Assembly: GCF_019393635.1 (NCBI RefSeq)
Contig: NC_057863.1
Location: 34,407,857 to 34,471,856 of the forward strand
From: Dromiciops gliroides
Taxonomy: Eukaryota > Chordata > Mammalia > Microbiotheria > Microbiotheriidae
Direction of reading: 5' to 3'
DNA length: 64,000 nucleotides
Below the pieces are notes generated by a model, which saw nothing but the letters and a program-made list of their open reading frames with translations, made no database searches and had not been told where the DNA came from. Shown here piece by piece: positions 32,505-47,840 of this stretch. The position numbers and the translations under genes are program-made. Every line of letters starts with the position of its first letter. Position 1 is the stretch's first letter.

Positions 32505-33003
32505 CACATGCAGCTAAATGGGAAGGTGGATAGAGTACTGGTCTTGGAGTCAGAAAGACCCAATTTCCAATCTTGCCTCAAACACTTATAAGCTGGATTA
32601 ATCACAATCATTGTCTGCCTCAGTTTCCTCCTCTGTAAAAGGGGAATAGTAACAGCACCTACTTCCCAGGGTTGTTGTGAGGACAAAATGAAATACTATT
32701 TGTCAAGTGCTTTGCAAACCTTAATGCACTATTATTGTTGTTGCTTACTCATTTCAATCATGTCCAACTCTTCATGACCCTATTTGGCATTTTCTTGACA
32801 AAGATACTAGAGTGGTTTGCCATTTCCTTCTTCATCTCCTTTTACAGACGAGGAAACCAAGGAAAACAGGTAAAGTGACTTGTCTAGGGTCACACAGATA
32901 GGAAGAATTCGAAACTGGATTTGAACTCAGTAAGATGAGTCTTTCTGCCTCCAGGCCAGCACTCTATCCACTGTGCCATCTCATTATTAATATTTAAAGA
33001 TAA
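32505..33003 (+). mobile_element. MAR1-type CORE-SINE split by an RTE-tailed SINE
   Basis: Left part 'ggatagagtactggtcttgg', 'cagtttcctcctctgtaaaa', 'gggttgttgtgaggacaaaa' and 'caagtgctttgcaaacctta'. The 3' (ATT)n end is continued after the guest as 'tcattattaatatttaaaga'. Confidence 0.7.
32740..32984 (-). mobile_element. CORE-SINE with RTE-like tail
   Basis: 'ttgcttactcatttcaatca', 'catgaccctatttggcattt', 'ggtttgccatttccttcttc', 'gacgaggaaaccaaggaaaa', 'atccactgtgccatctc'. Confidence 0.8.
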
Positions 33004-33008
33004 CCCTA

Positions 33009-33152
33009 GGGGAAGCTAGGTGATGCAGTGGATAAAGCACTGATCCTGGATTCAGGAGGACCTGAGTTCAAATCCGACATCTGACACTTGACACTTACTA
33101 GCTGTGTGACCTTGGGCAAGTCACTTAACCCTCATTGCACCACCGGAAAAAA
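33009..33152 (+). mobile_element. CORE-SINE, 'attgcaccac' variant
   Basis: 'ggggaagctaggtgatgcag', 'gagttcaaatccgacatctg', 'aaccctcattgcaccaccgg' plus an A run. Imperfect target duplication (aaagataacccta/aaagctaaccctt). Confidence 0.88.
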
Positions 33153-33889
33153 AAAAGCTAACCCTTACACAGGATGGTACAATGACATCAAAAGACCTGT
33201 TGTCTATCTAGTTCATCCCTGCTACTTATCTTGGTTTATAAAGTTTCCTAACCTCATTCCAAAAAAACCCTTTAGCAGACCTTAAAATTCCAGTTTATAA
33301 ATAGAGAAGCTGGGTTGTTGGTTTGATACCTATGCAGGTTAAGGTGGGAAAACTGTCTCTTTTTTTTCTTTTTTGGTCCAGGTTGTAATGCCACTTCCAT
33401 GATTAAAAAAAAAAAAGTAAATCCTGTGACATTTTAGGAGCGACATAAGAGTCACCTGGCTAATCCCTGAATAGTCCTGTAGACTCTGGGCTTGGAGTTT
33501 TAGATGGGAAAGGTCAGTTACAAATAAAACAAAAAAAAAATCACTTGGTGAGTCATGTTACTAAAACAGAGGAAGCTCGGGTGTGTCTTCAGTTTGGACA
33601 GTTTTTAGTTAGCTTTCACAGAGTTGAGGTTTCTAAAAATAGAAGGATTTGGAAGTTGGATCACTGAGTAATAAGGTTCACATTGGGTGACACTTGAGGC
33701 TCCATTCTTGATCTTGGAGTCCTGGTAAAGGCAGGTCTATTCCTGTAAATGTACAGGCTGGCTAATGATCTATAATTTAAGATATATCGTGGGTGTGTTG
33801 ATGCTTGTGTCTTTGACCTACTGGACTGTGTCATTTTAAGCGATGAATATTGTATTTATTAGTGGCTTTTAGTAAATAGAAAATGGTGC
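33153..33889. other. Unique block, candidate conserved noncoding DNA
   Basis: About 740 bp with no recognised repeat beyond A and T runs. Confidence 0.35.
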
Positions 33890-33994
33890 TGTAGATTGGA
33901 AAAAAACCCAACAACCTCAGAATTTGGAGTAAGAGTACTGGGATTTGAATTTTAGATCCGTCCTTTCCTTTCTGTGTGCATTTTGAAAAGACAG

Positions 33995-34100
33995 ATAGAT
34001 CAAGCACTTGTTGAACATGTACTATGTATCTAGCACTGTGCTAAGTAAGGACTAGAGAGCTAAAAAAGACAGTCCCTGAACTCAAGAAGTTTATACAAAT
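33995..34100 (-). mobile_element. LINE-2 3' end fragment
   Basis: 'caagcacttgttgaacatgt', 'actatgtatctagcactgtg', 'agacagtccctgaactcaag'. Confidence 0.65.
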
Positions 34101-34104
34101 GTAA

Positions 34105-34335
34105 GCTAGGTACCTCAGTGGGTAGAGTGAACTCATCTTCCTGAGTTCAAATCCAGCCTCAGACACTTCTTAGCTGTGTGACCCTGGGCAAGTTCCTTAA
34201 TATGTTCACCTTAGTTTCCTCATCTATAAAATGAGCTGGAGAAGGAAATGGCAAACCATTGCAGTATGTCTGCCAAGAAAATGCCAAATGAAGTAAAAAA
34301 AGAGTTAAACACAACTGAAACGACTGAACAAAAAC
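34105..34335 (+). mobile_element. CORE-SINE with RTE-like tail
   Basis: 'gctaggtacctcagtgggta', 'gagttcaaatccagcctcag', 'aaatgagctggagaaggaaa', 'tggcaaaccattgcagtatg' and 'acacaactgaaacgactgaa'. Confidence 0.85.
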
Positions 34336-34505
34336 AATAAAGAAAGGAGGAAAGTCACTTACGGTGATATGGCATGGAGATGCTGGAGGAGAAGGAAAAG
34401 GCTGCGCAAATTACTCACCCTCTTTGGCAGCAGTTTTCTTATCTATAAAATGAAAGGGGGTTGATTAAGTGACCTCTCATGTCCCATCTCACTCCAAGTC
34501 CATGA

Positions 34506-35085
34506 CAAGATGTGTTCCTATCGTAAAACTGGCAAATTAGAATGCTTCATCTTTTCCCTCACACATTTTGTGAAAGGACCAAAGATATAAGATTTAAATT
34601 GGGTGACATTTTGCATTTTGTACCTAGCTTTGGTGACAGAAGTTTGCAAAGAAGGAGAAGGACCAGAACTGAAAATGGAGGAGAAAGAAAAAGGAGAAGG
34701 TCCAGTGAGGAAGAATCCAAGGGTTTTGTGATGATGAATTTTGGGAGGGGAAATTTGGAGCACTTGGGAAGCTGAAGGACGAGGAGCAAGTATACCTGAT
34801 GGGCTAAAAGAACCCGGTTTAGTCAGAAAAGTAATTCCCCAGCAGGAATCTCTCATTTGGGTTCCATGATTCACTGGAGGGCATGTAGCCCAAACCCCAG
34901 GGTTAAATAGTATCGGTGGCCATGCTAATTTTCTCTCCCATAGAACTTGCCCTTCCATCCCAGCAGGTGATATTTAGATTCACTCAAGGATTCACGAGTT
35001 CCATAGTAAGTCAGTAATGATGGTCTTTTATTTCCTTTTGGTACTAGCCCTGATCCAGGGTCAGAAGTAATAGGCCTGGATTCTA
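34506..35085. other. Unique sequence with purine-rich core
   Basis: A G/A-rich stretch lies at 34640-34720. A 146-codon minus-strand frame (34518-34958) crosses it. Its translation has no domain I recognise and is not called. Confidence 0.35.
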
Positions 35086-35089
35086 TCTA

Positions 35090-35620
35090 CAACATGCATT
35101 TATTAAGCATTTATGCCATGTGCTAAGGCAGCTGGTGGCACAGTGGAGTCAAGAAGACTCATTTTCCTGAGTTCAAATCTACCTTCAGATACCTACTAGC
35201 TGTGTGACATTGGACAAGCTGCTTAACCCTGTTTGCCTCAGTTTCCTCAGCTGTAAAATGAGCTGGAGAAGGAAATGACAAACCACTCCAGTATCCTTAC
35301 CAAGACAACCCCAACTGGGGTCATGAAGAATCAGACACGGCTGAAAAATGACTGAACTGAACCATGTGCTAAGTACTGTGCTAAATTTGGGCATGCAAAG
35401 AAAGGCAAAAATATGCTTGTTTATTGCCTTCAAGAAGCTCACATTTCAATGGGGGAGACAATATCTAAATAAATAGAAAGGTACATGCAGAGTAAATGGA
35501 AGATAACCTTGCAGAGAAAGACTATAATTCATGGGGGTATTAGGAAAGACTTCTTACAGGAGATAGGGTGAAAGACCTCAGATCTCTGCCTGGAAATGAG
35601 AAAGGAATAAGGATCAACTC
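35090..35620 (-). mobile_element. LINE-2 3' region split by a SINE
   Basis: Left 'catgcatttattaagcattt'; right 'taagtactgtgctaaatttg', 'ttgccttcaagaagctcaca', 'tttcaatgggggagacaata' and 'aggaaagacttcttacagga'. Confidence 0.72.
35128..35361 (+). mobile_element. CORE-SINE with RTE-like tail, in LINE-2
   Basis: 'gcagctggtggcacagtgga', 'gagttcaaatctaccttcag', 'aaaatgagctggagaaggaa' and 'gaatcagacacggctgaaaa'. The perfect target duplication ccatgtgctaag is at 35116-35127 and 35362-35373. Confidence 0.9.
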
Positions 35621-35624
35621 CTAA

Positions 35625-36055
35625 TTTCTTTTATCTATCATCTGTCTCTCTATCATCTATCAATCAATTATCTATTTTATTTTTAATTTATGTGATAAAA
35701 CAAGCATTTTCATAATATTTAAAATTTAAAATAATTGCACATTAAACAAAATCTGTTATGTACAACATATTCCATTTACATATATGATAAATTTACATAC
35801 TGTATATAAAATATCTATTATAATTCTTTCTTCTTTTTCTCTGTTTTTCTTCCCCCTTTCAGCTTCCCCCTTCCCTGAGATGGTTACCATTAGGCACAAA
35901 TATATGTGTGTATAAATATATATGTATATACATATATACACATACATACATATGTATATATACATACTTGTATTTATCAGTTCTTTCTCCAGATGAAGAT
36001 AGTGTCATAAGTGTCATAAGAATATGGTCAGTGGTAAACAGTCAAAGGATATGAA
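35625..36055. other. AT-rich sequence with microsatellites
   Basis: A short (ATCT)n lies near 35630-35670 and a TATG/CATA run at 35895-35968. Otherwise nothing recognised. Confidence 0.5.
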
Positions 36056-36059
36056 CTGA

Positions 36060-36182
36060 GGGGGCAGCTAGGTGGCACAGTGGATAAAGCACTGAGTTCA
36101 AATGCACCCTCAAACACTTGACACTAGCTGTGTGACCCTGGGCAAGTCACTTAATCCTCATTGCCCCCCCAACCCCCCCAAA
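36060..36182 (+). mobile_element. CORE-SINE with internal deletion
   Basis: The head ggggcagctaggtggcacag jumps from 'taaagcact' to gagttcaaatgcaccctcaa. About 20 bases between the A and B boxes are missing. The tail has two C runs. Confidence 0.85.
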
Positions 36183-36369
36183 AAATGAACTGGAAGTTTT
36201 CCAATGAAGAAATAAAAACAAGGGAAAATGTTCTGAATAGTTATCAATGAGAGAAATGCAAATTAAATCAACTCCCAGTTTCAGTTGATCTCTTTCACCC
36301 AGAACTTTCCTTATTTCTATCCTAGTGGAGCTTGTTTCTAGGCATGTACCTTCCCATAATCCAATCTGT

Positions 36370-36545
36370 TCCAATGGAAGGAACATAGTCTCTGGAGTCA
36401 GAGAACTGGATTGTAAAGGCTACCTTGTTGCTTACTACCTGTGTGATCCTGAGAAAAATATTTTAGCCTCCTCAAGTTTTCCTCATCTATAAAGTGTTCA
36501 CTAGATGGCTTCTAAGATCCCTCCTACCTATGGTTCTATCAGTCA
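36370..36545 (+). mobile_element. THER/MIR-like repeat
   Basis: 'agtctctggagtcagagaac', 'gcttactacctgtgtgatcc', 'ttcctcatctataaagtgtt' and 'ctagatggcttctaagatcc'. Confidence 0.6.
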
Positions 36546-36725
36546 ACAGGCCTTTATTAATTATTTACCGTATGGCAGGCACTGTGCTTAGATCCAAAGA
36601 GACAAAGAAAAGCAAAAACATGGTTTTCTGTCTTTGATGAACTCACATTATAATGGAGAAAAATAGGGTAAAAAAACCTCTTCCATGTTTTTTCAGGACA
36701 CAGAGAAAGATGTTGTAGATGGGTA
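36546..36725 (-). mobile_element. LINE-2 3' end
   Basis: 'caggcctttattaattattt', 'ggcaggcactgtgcttagat', 'tctgtctttgatgaactcac'. Confidence 0.65.
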
Positions 36726-37124
36726 AACTGAGGCATATTTATAATCTAGACCTACAATGTGTGCTTAAGTTCCATGAGCAATGATAAATCATCTTTCAAG
36801 CTCTGGATTAGTGATCACTATAAACTTTTTTCCTACCAGTCACAACAAGCGATAGGTAGGATTAAAATATCAACTGGCTATATAAATATTTATTCCCCTA
36901 AGTATCCCTTAATGGGCAGTCCCAATGACTTTTCCTCCCTAATGTTAATTTGGAAGTCAGTCCATTAGACAATATGTAATTTAACACTTAGCTATAGCAG
37001 TCAGAATATAGGCAGCTCCAAAATATGTGCCTTTCCCTTAAAATGAGATAGATTTGAAAGGAAAAGCATGTTAGGCATATGCTAAAAATAAATTCAGAAA
37101 AGTTATATAAAATATCTTTACTTT
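36726..37124. other. Unique sequence
   Basis: Nothing recognised. Confidence 0.35.
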
Positions 37125-37262
37125 GAATTTTTACTTACATGACCTTAGGTAAGTGAATTAATTTTCCTGGGCCCCAGTTTTCTCATCTGTAAAATGGGGA
37201 CAATGAATTATATAATGTCTAAGATTACTTCCTCTCTAAATCCAAGATCCTATGAAATGTTT
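37125..37262 (+). mobile_element. THER/MIR-like repeat, 3' part
   Basis: 'ccttaggtaagtgaattaat', 'gggccccagttttctcatct', 'gtaaaatggggacaatgaat' and 'cctctctaaatccaagatcc'. Confidence 0.55.
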
Positions 37263-37388
37263 CTTTTTTGCTGGCTTCTTGGGGTAATAGTCAGGCCACT
37301 TGACCGAGGTGGAGTCAGGAAGACCTGAGTTTCAATCCAGCTTCAGAGAAGCTGTGACCAAGTTATTTGGGCAAATAATTTAACTTTT

Positions 37389-41744
<4,356 letters not shown>

Positions 41745-41862
41745 AATAATTTAACTTTTCTCAGTTTGTTTCCTCATCTGGAAAATTAGAATAATAAATA
41801 ATAGCATCTATTTCATAGGATTATTGTGAAGATGGAATGAGATCATGTATGTGTAATACTTT

Positions 41863-41979
41863 GTTGTTGTTGTTGTTTTATTGTGGGGCAATGAGGGTTA
41901 AATGACTTGCCCACGGTCACACAGCTAGTAAGTATCAATCCAGGGCTGGTGCTTTATCCACTGTGCCACCTAGCTGCCC
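41863..41979 (-). mobile_element. CORE-SINE, 5'-deleted internally, 'attgccccac' subfamily
   Basis: 'gtggggcaatgagggttaaa', 'ggtcacacagctagtaagta', then a jump to 'tccagggctggtgctttatc' and 'gccacctagctgccc'. Imperfect target duplication atgtgtaatacttt/atgtgcagcacttt at 41849-41862 and 41980-41993. Confidence 0.88.
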
Positions 41980-42015
41980 ATGTGCAGCACTTTGTAAACC
42001 TTAAAATTCTATGTA

Positions 42016-42156
42016 GGGGCAGCTAGATGGTGCAGTGGATAGAGTACCGGCCCTGGAGTCAGGAGGTCCTGAGTTCAAATCTGGCCTCAGACACTTAACA
42101 CTTGCTAGTTGTGTGACCCTAGGCAATTCACTTAACCCCAATTGCCTCACCAAAAA
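42016..42156 (+). mobile_element. CORE-SINE, 'aattgcctcacc' subfamily
   Basis: Complete copy. The perfect target duplication aaaattctatgta is at 42003-42015 and 42157-42169. Confidence 0.95.
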
Positions 42157-42190
42157 AAAATTCTATGTAAATGTGAGTTGTTATTATTAT

Positions 42191-43054
42191 TAATTAAGAG
42201 TGTAGAGTACAGGGCACATTCAAGCACCATGTAAAACGAAATTGAGGGATTAGGGATAAGACTTACACGTGGAGCCTTCTCTTTGGGTGATGGTCCCTAT
42301 TACTCCATAACTCTTTGGGACTAATGTCACAGGCAAGCTGGGTATATTTACCCAGCATGTCTTATGAAAGTAGCATAAAAGACAGGAAGCAGATCACAAG
42401 GTCAGTGTATTTACAACAAAGGAAATTTAAAAGACCTATGGGAGGGAAAAAAAGAGGTATATTGAAAAAAACATTTTCCTCCAATTTTATACTTTATTTT
42501 CTGGACCAATTGCTGCAAATGTGCTGACCTTGTGGTCTGTAATCCCTTTCCTGCCATTTGTGTTAATTTTTCAAGAAAAGCTGGGTAAATAGATCTGGTG
42601 AGTAAGCTCCCACTATTTTTCTCAACAGATTGAATTGTTGTTTGGAAAAAAAAGGGACAAATAACCCAAATAATTACAAGTGCTTGAAGGGGGAAAAGAT
42701 GCAGAATAGATTCATTAATCATTAAGGAAATGTCCAAAACTCACAGATAAAGCTTGGGAGGGCTTGTATTATTTATAAATACTAATTGTGGTAACAAAAT
42801 ACTCCGTGTCAACAAATAAATGTAAAACAAACCATAGCCCTGGGGAGGTCCTACCCAAGGAGGTAAAACCAAATCCAAGGTGGCAGCATTCATTACTACT
42901 CGTGCCCTTCTCCCCCCCCCCCACAACCTCAGCTCCCTCTCTAGGGGATGTTCCCTATTCAGCATTAAGGCAGGGTAATGTTGTCAAATAAATATGAGTA
43001 TGTATTCATGTGCTGCTGCTGAATCAAGAAGTAACGCAGGTATAGATCTGACCA
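42191..43054. other. Unique block
   Basis: About 860 bp with no recognised repeat. A C-run of 10 lies near 42912. Confidence 0.35.
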
Positions 43055-43485
43055 TAAGATTTAGTACTGTTGCTCAACACATTTCAGAGGCCTCCTATTA
43101 TCCCTGCCAACTTCTCTTATATAAAGTCCTTCACAACGCCCCTTCAGTCTGTCTTTCACGCTTTATTATACTTTACTCTCCTTCTAGCTCTTAACAGAGC
43201 TCCTAAACCAGTTAGTCTTCTTGTTGCTGGTCATACAATTCCAGTTTCCATGTCTGAGCCCATGATCTTCTCCATACCTAGCTCCTGTTCCCAGGATGTG
43301 CTCCCCTCTTCCTTTCCACCTCTTAGACTAATATTCTCCCATCTCCTATCTGAGACGTATCCCAATGCCTCCAGGAGCTATTGCCTCTCTTGACCCAATT
43401 TAAATTGAATTTATCTTGTATTTTATATTTGTGTCTCTCCACAAAGAAGGTCAACTTTGGATCCCTAATAAATGTTTGTTGATAG
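43055..43485 (+). mobile_element. LINE-2 3' end, about 430 bp
   Basis: 'cctcctattatccctgccaa', 'ggatgtgctcccctcttcct', 'aatgcctccaggagctattg' and the terminal 'ccctaataaatgtttgttga'. It is diverged. Confidence 0.6.
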
Positions 43486-43680
43486 AGTGATTTGGGGACC
43501 ATGGATTTAGAGTGAGATTCTTCTAACCTCTTCATTTTACAAATTAAGGAACTTAGGTAGAGAGAGGTTACGTGACTTCCCTAGGGTCACACAGCTCAGG
43601 ACTCAAATGTGAATCTTACTGATTACCAACTATTACACTACTAGTTTCCCAACTATCTGTAATGCAGCAGAGCCCAGATA
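43486..43680 (-). mobile_element. THER/MIR-like repeat
   Basis: 'gaccatggatttagagtgag', 'ttcattttacaaattaagga', 'gttacgtgacttccctaggg', 'tcacacagctcaggactcaa'. Confidence 0.6.
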
Positions 43681-43744
43681 TAGGCCTACCCCGCAAAAAA
43701 TTTCCCTAGTCAATGTTATTTCTGAAGAGTGTTATCACTATATT

Positions 43745-44020
43745 AAAAGGCTGCTAGTTAGTGCTGGGGATAGAGTGCTGGACCTGGAATCAAGAATACC
43801 CGAATTTAAAGTCTGCCTCACATACACACATACTTCCTAGTTCTGAGACCCTGGGCAAGCTATTTAACCCCTGTCTTCCTCAGTTCTTTCATCTGTAAAA
43901 TGAGCATAATAATAGCACCTACCTCCCAAGGCTATTGTGAGGATCAAATGAGATCTGTTAAAAATTAAAGGGCTTAACACAGTGTCTGGTAGATAGTACG
44001 TACATGCTATATTACTTCTT
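43745..44020 (+). mobile_element. MAR1-type CORE-SINE
   Basis: 'ggggatagagtgctggacct', 'cctcagttctttcatctgta', 'aaatgagcataataatagca' and 'ctattgtgaggatcaaatga'. Confidence 0.75.
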
Positions 44021-44084
44021 ATTCTCAATTTTAACCGAGCCCCGCCCCCTAAAGTTGAGTCCCTAAGTTTTGTCCTTTGACATA

Positions 44085-44985
44085 GTGGCTTCCATATTTT
44101 TCATTTTCAATTTTTTCTTAATTAAATTATTATTAAATATTTTCTAATCACATGTAAAAAAAATAAAAATCATTAAAAAAATTGAGTTCGGGGCAGCTAG
44201 GTGGCTCAGGGGATAAAACACTTGCCCTGGATTCAGGAGGACCTGAGTTCAAATCTGGCCTCAGACACTTGACACTTACTAGCTGGGTGACCCTGGGCAA
44301 GTCACTTAACCCCCATTGCCCCTCAAAAAAGAAATAAAAACAAAAACAAAAACAAAATTGAGTTACAAATTCCCTCCCTCCTTCACTTTGGTAACAATTA
44401 TACATTTGAAGTCATGTAAAGCTTATTTCCCAATTAGCCACATTGCAAAAGAAAACAGACAAAAAACAAGCAAAAATAAAGAAAGCAAAACAAAATATGC
44501 TTTAATCTGCATTCAGAGTTCATTAGTTCTCTCTCTGGTGGTTGGTTGAAAGCATTTTTCATCATGGGTCCTTTGGAGTTGTTTTGGATCACTGAACTGT
44601 TCTGAGTAGTCAAATCTTTCACAGTTGTTCATCCTTACAATATTTCTGTTCCTGTATACAATGTTCTTTTGGTTCTGCTCACTTCACTTGACATGAGTTC
44701 GTATAAATCTTCCTAGTTTTTTTTTTTTCTCCTGAAACCATTCTGCTTATCTTTTCTCATAGCACAGCAATATCCCATTATATTCATACAGCACAACTGG
44801 TTCAGCCATTTCCCAATTGATGGGCATCCCACAATTCCCAGTCCTTTACTACCATAAGAAGAGCTACTATAAACATTTTTGTACAAATAGGTCCTTTTCC
44901 TTTTTTTTTAATCTCTTTGGGATAAAGGCCTAGTAGTAGTATTGCTGGGTCAAAAGGTATGGACAGTTTTATGGCTCTTCCTCTA
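44085..44985 (-). mobile_element. L1 3' end, 5'-truncated
   Basis: Minus-strand L1 with the antisense 3' UTR ('attaaatattttctaatcac', 'gcattcagagttcattagtt', 'gttttggatcactgaactgt') and the last part of ORF2. The latter reads 'cccaattgatgggcat', 'atctctttgggataaaggcc' and 'gctgggtcaaaaggtatgga', as in the L1 at 37389 but diverged from it. A younger SINE sits at 44189-44353. Confidence 0.85.
44189..44353 (+). mobile_element. CORE-SINE, 'attgcccctc' subfamily, in L1
   Basis: Complete copy with an (A)nC tail. Target duplication aaaattgagtt at 44178-44188 and 44354-44364. Confidence 0.93.
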
Positions 44986-46074
44986 CATTTTCTAATCATG
45001 TCTACTATAAAAAATTGTTAAAGCTCACCCAAAATATAGATTTATCAATTTATAAATTAAATACATGTATGATTATATTACTATATTATGTAATTTATGG
45101 AACCCACAAAAATAGAAATGAAAAAGAATGATAAATATAATTAACAATGTTTAAAATTTTCATTTTATCCATGGTTTACAATACCTTTCTACTTCAAATT
45201 TTATCATTAATGGTTTTTGTGTGTGTGTGTGTGAGAACAGTGCGATGGAATATGCTTCACTATTTTTGAAAATCTTGGTTTAACACTTTATGATACCATG
45301 ATCCAAAAGTCTAGTTCTCAGTTCATTTTATTTTGATTCTTGGTTTTACTGGTTGTTTTAACTCATAAGATAACTCTCAAAGATATAAATGGAAAAAGTA
45401 CCCCAGTGGCTGTATTTACTAAATCAGGACATATATTTTTCAATTCCACTTACTAAATATGCAAAAGTTTCGGCTGAAATTTGGCTAGTAAATTTCCATC
45501 TCCCTAATGTTACTAAATCATCCTCATGAACTAATGGAAAGGTATTAATTAAAAAAAAAATTATTTAGCTTCTTCTCTAGGCCAAGTTGTATTTTTTCCT
45601 ATGGTTTTCCTTATTACTGAATGCATTTTGTTCAAATTAATAAATATTTATTTTCTCTCTCTCTTGCATTCCAACCTTACTGAAAAAAAAAAAAGAAAAA
45701 CCAAACTTAAAACAAATATGTCTAGTCATGGATAACTGAGTTTGTGAATCTGGGTTGTGGGAAAGTTGGGGAAGTTAAGACATGGCATTAGTTTCTGGGG
45801 AAAGAAAATCAGTTTAGTTTTGAAACTTGGTTGAATTTGCGATTCCTGGGAGATATCTACTTCTAAATGCACAATAGGCAATCGCTAATACAGAACTAAA
45901 GCTTAGGAGAAAAAGATATGGCTGGACATATATATAGAGATGATAGCTGAATCTCTGGCAAATGACAGATCGCCACGAGAGAATATAAACAGGAAAGATA
46001 GAGTCATAGGGGCAGGACATGGATGATAATCTAGCAAAGGTGAAAATGAAAGAATGGCCAGATATAGGATGGGG
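44986..46074. other. AT-rich unique sequence
   Basis: About 1.1 kb. It contains a short (GT)n at 45218-45233 and A runs at 45549 and 45681. No element is recognised. Confidence 0.35.
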
Positions 46075-46184
46075 AGAGTGAGAGACAGAGAGAGAGAGAG
46101 AGACAGAGAGGAGAGAGAGACAGAGAGGAGAGAGAGACAGAGAGACAGGGACAGAGATATAGTCACACACACACACACACAGAA

Positions 46185-46217
<33 letters not shown>

Positions 46218-46294
46218 GAGAGAGACAAAGAAAGATAGAGACAGAGAGAAACAGAGAGACAGGGACAGAGATATAGTCACACACACACAGAGAA

Positions 46295-46325
<31 letters not shown>

Positions 46326-46429
46326 CAGAGACAGAGAGACAGAGAGGAGAGAGAGACAGAGAGACAAAGACAGACAGAGACAGAGAGAAACAGAGAGACA
46401 GGGACAGAGATATAGTCACACACACACAC

Positions 46430-46480
<51 letters not shown>

Positions 46481-46541
46481 CAAAGACAGATAGAGACAGA
46501 GAGAAACAGAGAGACAGGGACAGAGATATAGTCACACACAC

Positions 46542-46609
<68 letters not shown>

Positions 46610-46678
46610 CAGAGAGACAAAGACAGATAGACAGAGAGAAACAGAGAGACAGGGACAGAGATATAGTCACACACACAC

Positions 46679-46720
<42 letters not shown>
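46075..46720 (+). repeat. GA/CA-rich higher-order minisatellite
   Basis: Five copies of the word gacagggacagagatatagt, each followed by tcacac and (CA)n, begin at 46144, 46258, 46397, 46513 and 46648. Unit lengths alternate 114, 139, 116 and 135. Between them lie (GA)n and gacaga arrays. It stays open on both strands for up to 304 codons, reading R/E/D/T or S/L/C/V only. These are not genes. Confidence 0.95.
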
Positions 46721-46722
<2 letters not shown>

Positions 46723-47169
46723 TGTCACAAAAATTCTGAGAAAAGAAAGTAGTAACTAGTTTCAAATGCTGCAGAGTTCAAAGAAACTGAGGGCTGAGAA
46801 AAGGACCACAAGAAATCACTGGTAATTTAAGAGAGAGCAATTTCAATTGATTGATGAGGTCAGAAGTCAGAGTACAAAGGGAAAAGGAATGGAGAAGAGA
46901 TAGTGGATGATACCCCCCAGGGGATTGTAGTGTGAAAAGTGTGTCTTTTAAGGATGGGAAGATTTGTACATGTGTGTGGGCTCCATGGAAAGAACTAGGA
47001 AATAGGGAGAGATTGACTGATAGAAATATGTCCAAACTCTTTTTTGAGTTCTCATCTCTAGCTACATCTTAAGCTAGAAGTAAGGAGATTCTGGTAAAGT
47101 AAAAAAAAAAAAATAGCATTTTTCCATCTCCCGTCTAGGTTGTATTTATTTGTCTTTATTTCTCGTTCT
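46721..47169. other. Unique sequence
   Basis: Nothing recognised. Confidence 0.35.
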
Positions 47170-47360
47170 CTAGACCAGAGGGTCAAGCATAGATTTTTGG
47201 GCCACTCTCAAGTATAACCAAAACCAGACTAAAATGTAATTGAGAAATAACTAACAAAATAAATAAAAATACAATGCAACATAGATAATGTTGATTTGTG
47301 GTTTTCTAAGGCAATGTGCCTCCCAACAGTTTCTGTTTCAGCTTGACACTCCTGTCTAGC
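47170..47360. mobile_element. Miniature hAT-like DNA transposon
   Basis: The left end 'ccagagggtcaagcatag' pairs with a right end whose reverse complement reads caggagtgtcaagctg. The inner words 'actaaaatgtaattgagaaa', 'caaaataaataaaaatacaa' and 'gtggttttctaaggcaatgt' recur in the element at 50095. Confidence 0.6.
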
Positions 47361-47659
47361 CAGGCTCTTCCCAGCCCCACTTAGGCTTTGGAGTTTCTCT
47401 GATGTCTTACTGCATCAGGTCTCTGAAAACTTTTGAGTTTGAGATATTTATGCATCCTCACCCAGCCTAGCTCTGCTATGGTCTGATCTTAAGCTATATT
47501 TGTAGTTCAAATTTTATTTGCCCACATGATCATTTTGTTCTTATAGACTTAATTGCCCCTTGCAATGTTGGTTCACCTAATTCTTATTTTCATGAAGCCC
47601 ATGAAGTACATGGATTGTGTTATATTTGAATGATGTTTGCCTGAGTTAGGGCTTGAGGC
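47361..47659. other. Unique sequence
   Basis: Nothing recognised. Confidence 0.35.
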
Positions 47660-47840
47660 TGGATCTGTGATTCCACTGCATTAGGAAACCCCCTCTGCCA
47701 ATGCAGGTTGGCATTCTTTCTCTGCACCATGGACACTGAAGTGCCTAGATCACTGAGAGATTATGAACCTGTCCAGGGCCCAGGGTTGCTATTTGTCAGA
47801 GATAGGACTTGAACCCGGGTCTTTCTGGCTTCTTTAAGTT
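47660..47840 (-). mobile_element. CORE-like repeat with 'accaatgca' family layout
   Basis: 'ggaaaccccctctgccaatg', 'caggttggcattctttctct', 'gatcactgagagattatgaa', 'acttgaacccgggtctttct'. Fourth copy of the family in the window. Confidence 0.55.

Larger units (their letters stand above)
33890..34505 (+). mobile_element. THER-like repeat broken by LINE-2 and SINE
   Basis: Left part 'atttggagtaagagtactgg' and 'gggatttgaattttagatcc'; right part at 34390-34505, 'gcagcagttttcttatctat', 'gggggttgattaagtgacct'. Between them lie a minus-strand LINE-2 end (33995-34100) and an RTE-tailed SINE. Confidence 0.5.

Noticed and set aside
34518-34958. 146-codon minus-strand open frame
   Set aside because: No recognisable domain, no splice or promoter context, and the frame is helped by a pyrimidine-rich stretch. 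A protein search would be needed to revive it.
46075-46720. CRISPR array, from regularly spaced similar words
   Set aside because: The spacers are the same GA/CA simple sequence, unit lengths vary, and the context is a mammalian genome.
45814-46752. Open frames of 304 codons (minus) and 232 codons (plus)
   Set aside because: They are translations of a GA/CA simple-sequence minisatellite (only S/L/C/V or R/E/D/T/H residues) and exist in several frames on both strands.
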